Below are positions 49,405 through 49,426 of a DNA stretch of 49,426 bases, in pieces. Position numbers and translations under genes: made by a program. The notes beneath the pieces were generated by a model. It saw nothing but the letters and a program-made list of their open reading frames with translations. It did not search any database and was not told where the DNA came from. The DNA is from Oscillospiraceae bacterium (GTDB taxonomy: Bacteria > Bacillota > Clostridia > Oscillospirales > Acutalibacteraceae). The DNA lies in contig SVPA01000010.1 in the NCBI GenBank assembly GCA_015066085.1, positions 1 through 49,426 of the forward strand, read 5' to 3'. The stretch's first letter is position 1, and each line of letters starts with the position of its first letter.

Positions 49405-49426
49405 GTTAATCCTCCTTTTTTTAATT

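Overview
The window comes from a low-to-mid GC, Gram-positive, strictly anaerobic and spore-forming member of the Clostridia, most like the gut Oscillospirales/Ruminococcaceae type. The reasons are formate-tetrahydrofolate ligase, rubrerythrin, a GMP synthase lacking its glutaminase domain, many GGAGG ribosome sites with TTG/GTG starts, a DUF951 protein, and the mother-cell sporulation sigma factor SigK. I saw no rRNA, tRNA or CRISPR array.

Layout. 0-8.4 kb, mostly minus strand: guaA (ATPase half), an ECF transporter S subunit, a GH36 alpha-galactosidase with an operator-like palindrome, a NERD-domain membrane protein, trxA, rpiB, and the tsaB-tsaE-fhs run. 8.5-14.2 kb: a RodA/FtsW protein, class II aldolase, an FAD-dependent dehydrogenase, and a three-gene hypA-like/ferredoxin/hypB cluster in which HypA has lost its zinc ribbon. 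14.2-23.5 kb: a minus-strand catabolic cluster (Old Yellow Enzyme family, SDR, fumarate-reductase-like flavoprotein, two tandem PL22-like beta-propellers, Gfo/Idh/MocA, ThuA, YitT) with a divergent SoxS-sized AraC regulator. 23.6-37 kb: nitrilase, phosphatase, asparaginase preceded by an unusual short transcript carrying tiny ORFs, GNAT, rubrerythrin, a YhaN/YhaO-like pair, and a plus-strand housekeeping run (DUF951, prfA, sua5, coaE, M18 peptidase, azlCD).

37-44.6 kb is the highlight. The sporulation gene sigK is split into two halves on the minus strand by a compact element of about 6.95 kb (37357-44304), a skin-like sigK intervening sequence. It carries a large serine recombinase at one end, a tyrosine recombinase, a two-HTH regulator, a secreted lipoprotein, a small protein with an SSB-like acidic tip, a 57-residue protein, and a structured RNA. 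Joining the ends on paper restores a 225-residue pro-SigK in frame. It also creates, in the excised circle, a symmetric attP (two 21-nt arms matching at 16 of 21 positions around a 4-nt centre) and fuses the recombinase frame to the HTH gene.

44.7-49.4 kb holds a KDPG aldolase-VOC fusion, a SLOG-family protein preceded by a second copy of the same structured RNA, and a set of small accessory proteins of unknown function. The two RNA copies share a promoter placed at the base of a long stem, a conserved core, a possible pseudoknot and an intrinsic terminator just before the next gene, so they are a candidate regulatory RNA family. All calls are from reading the sequence; no database search was possible.
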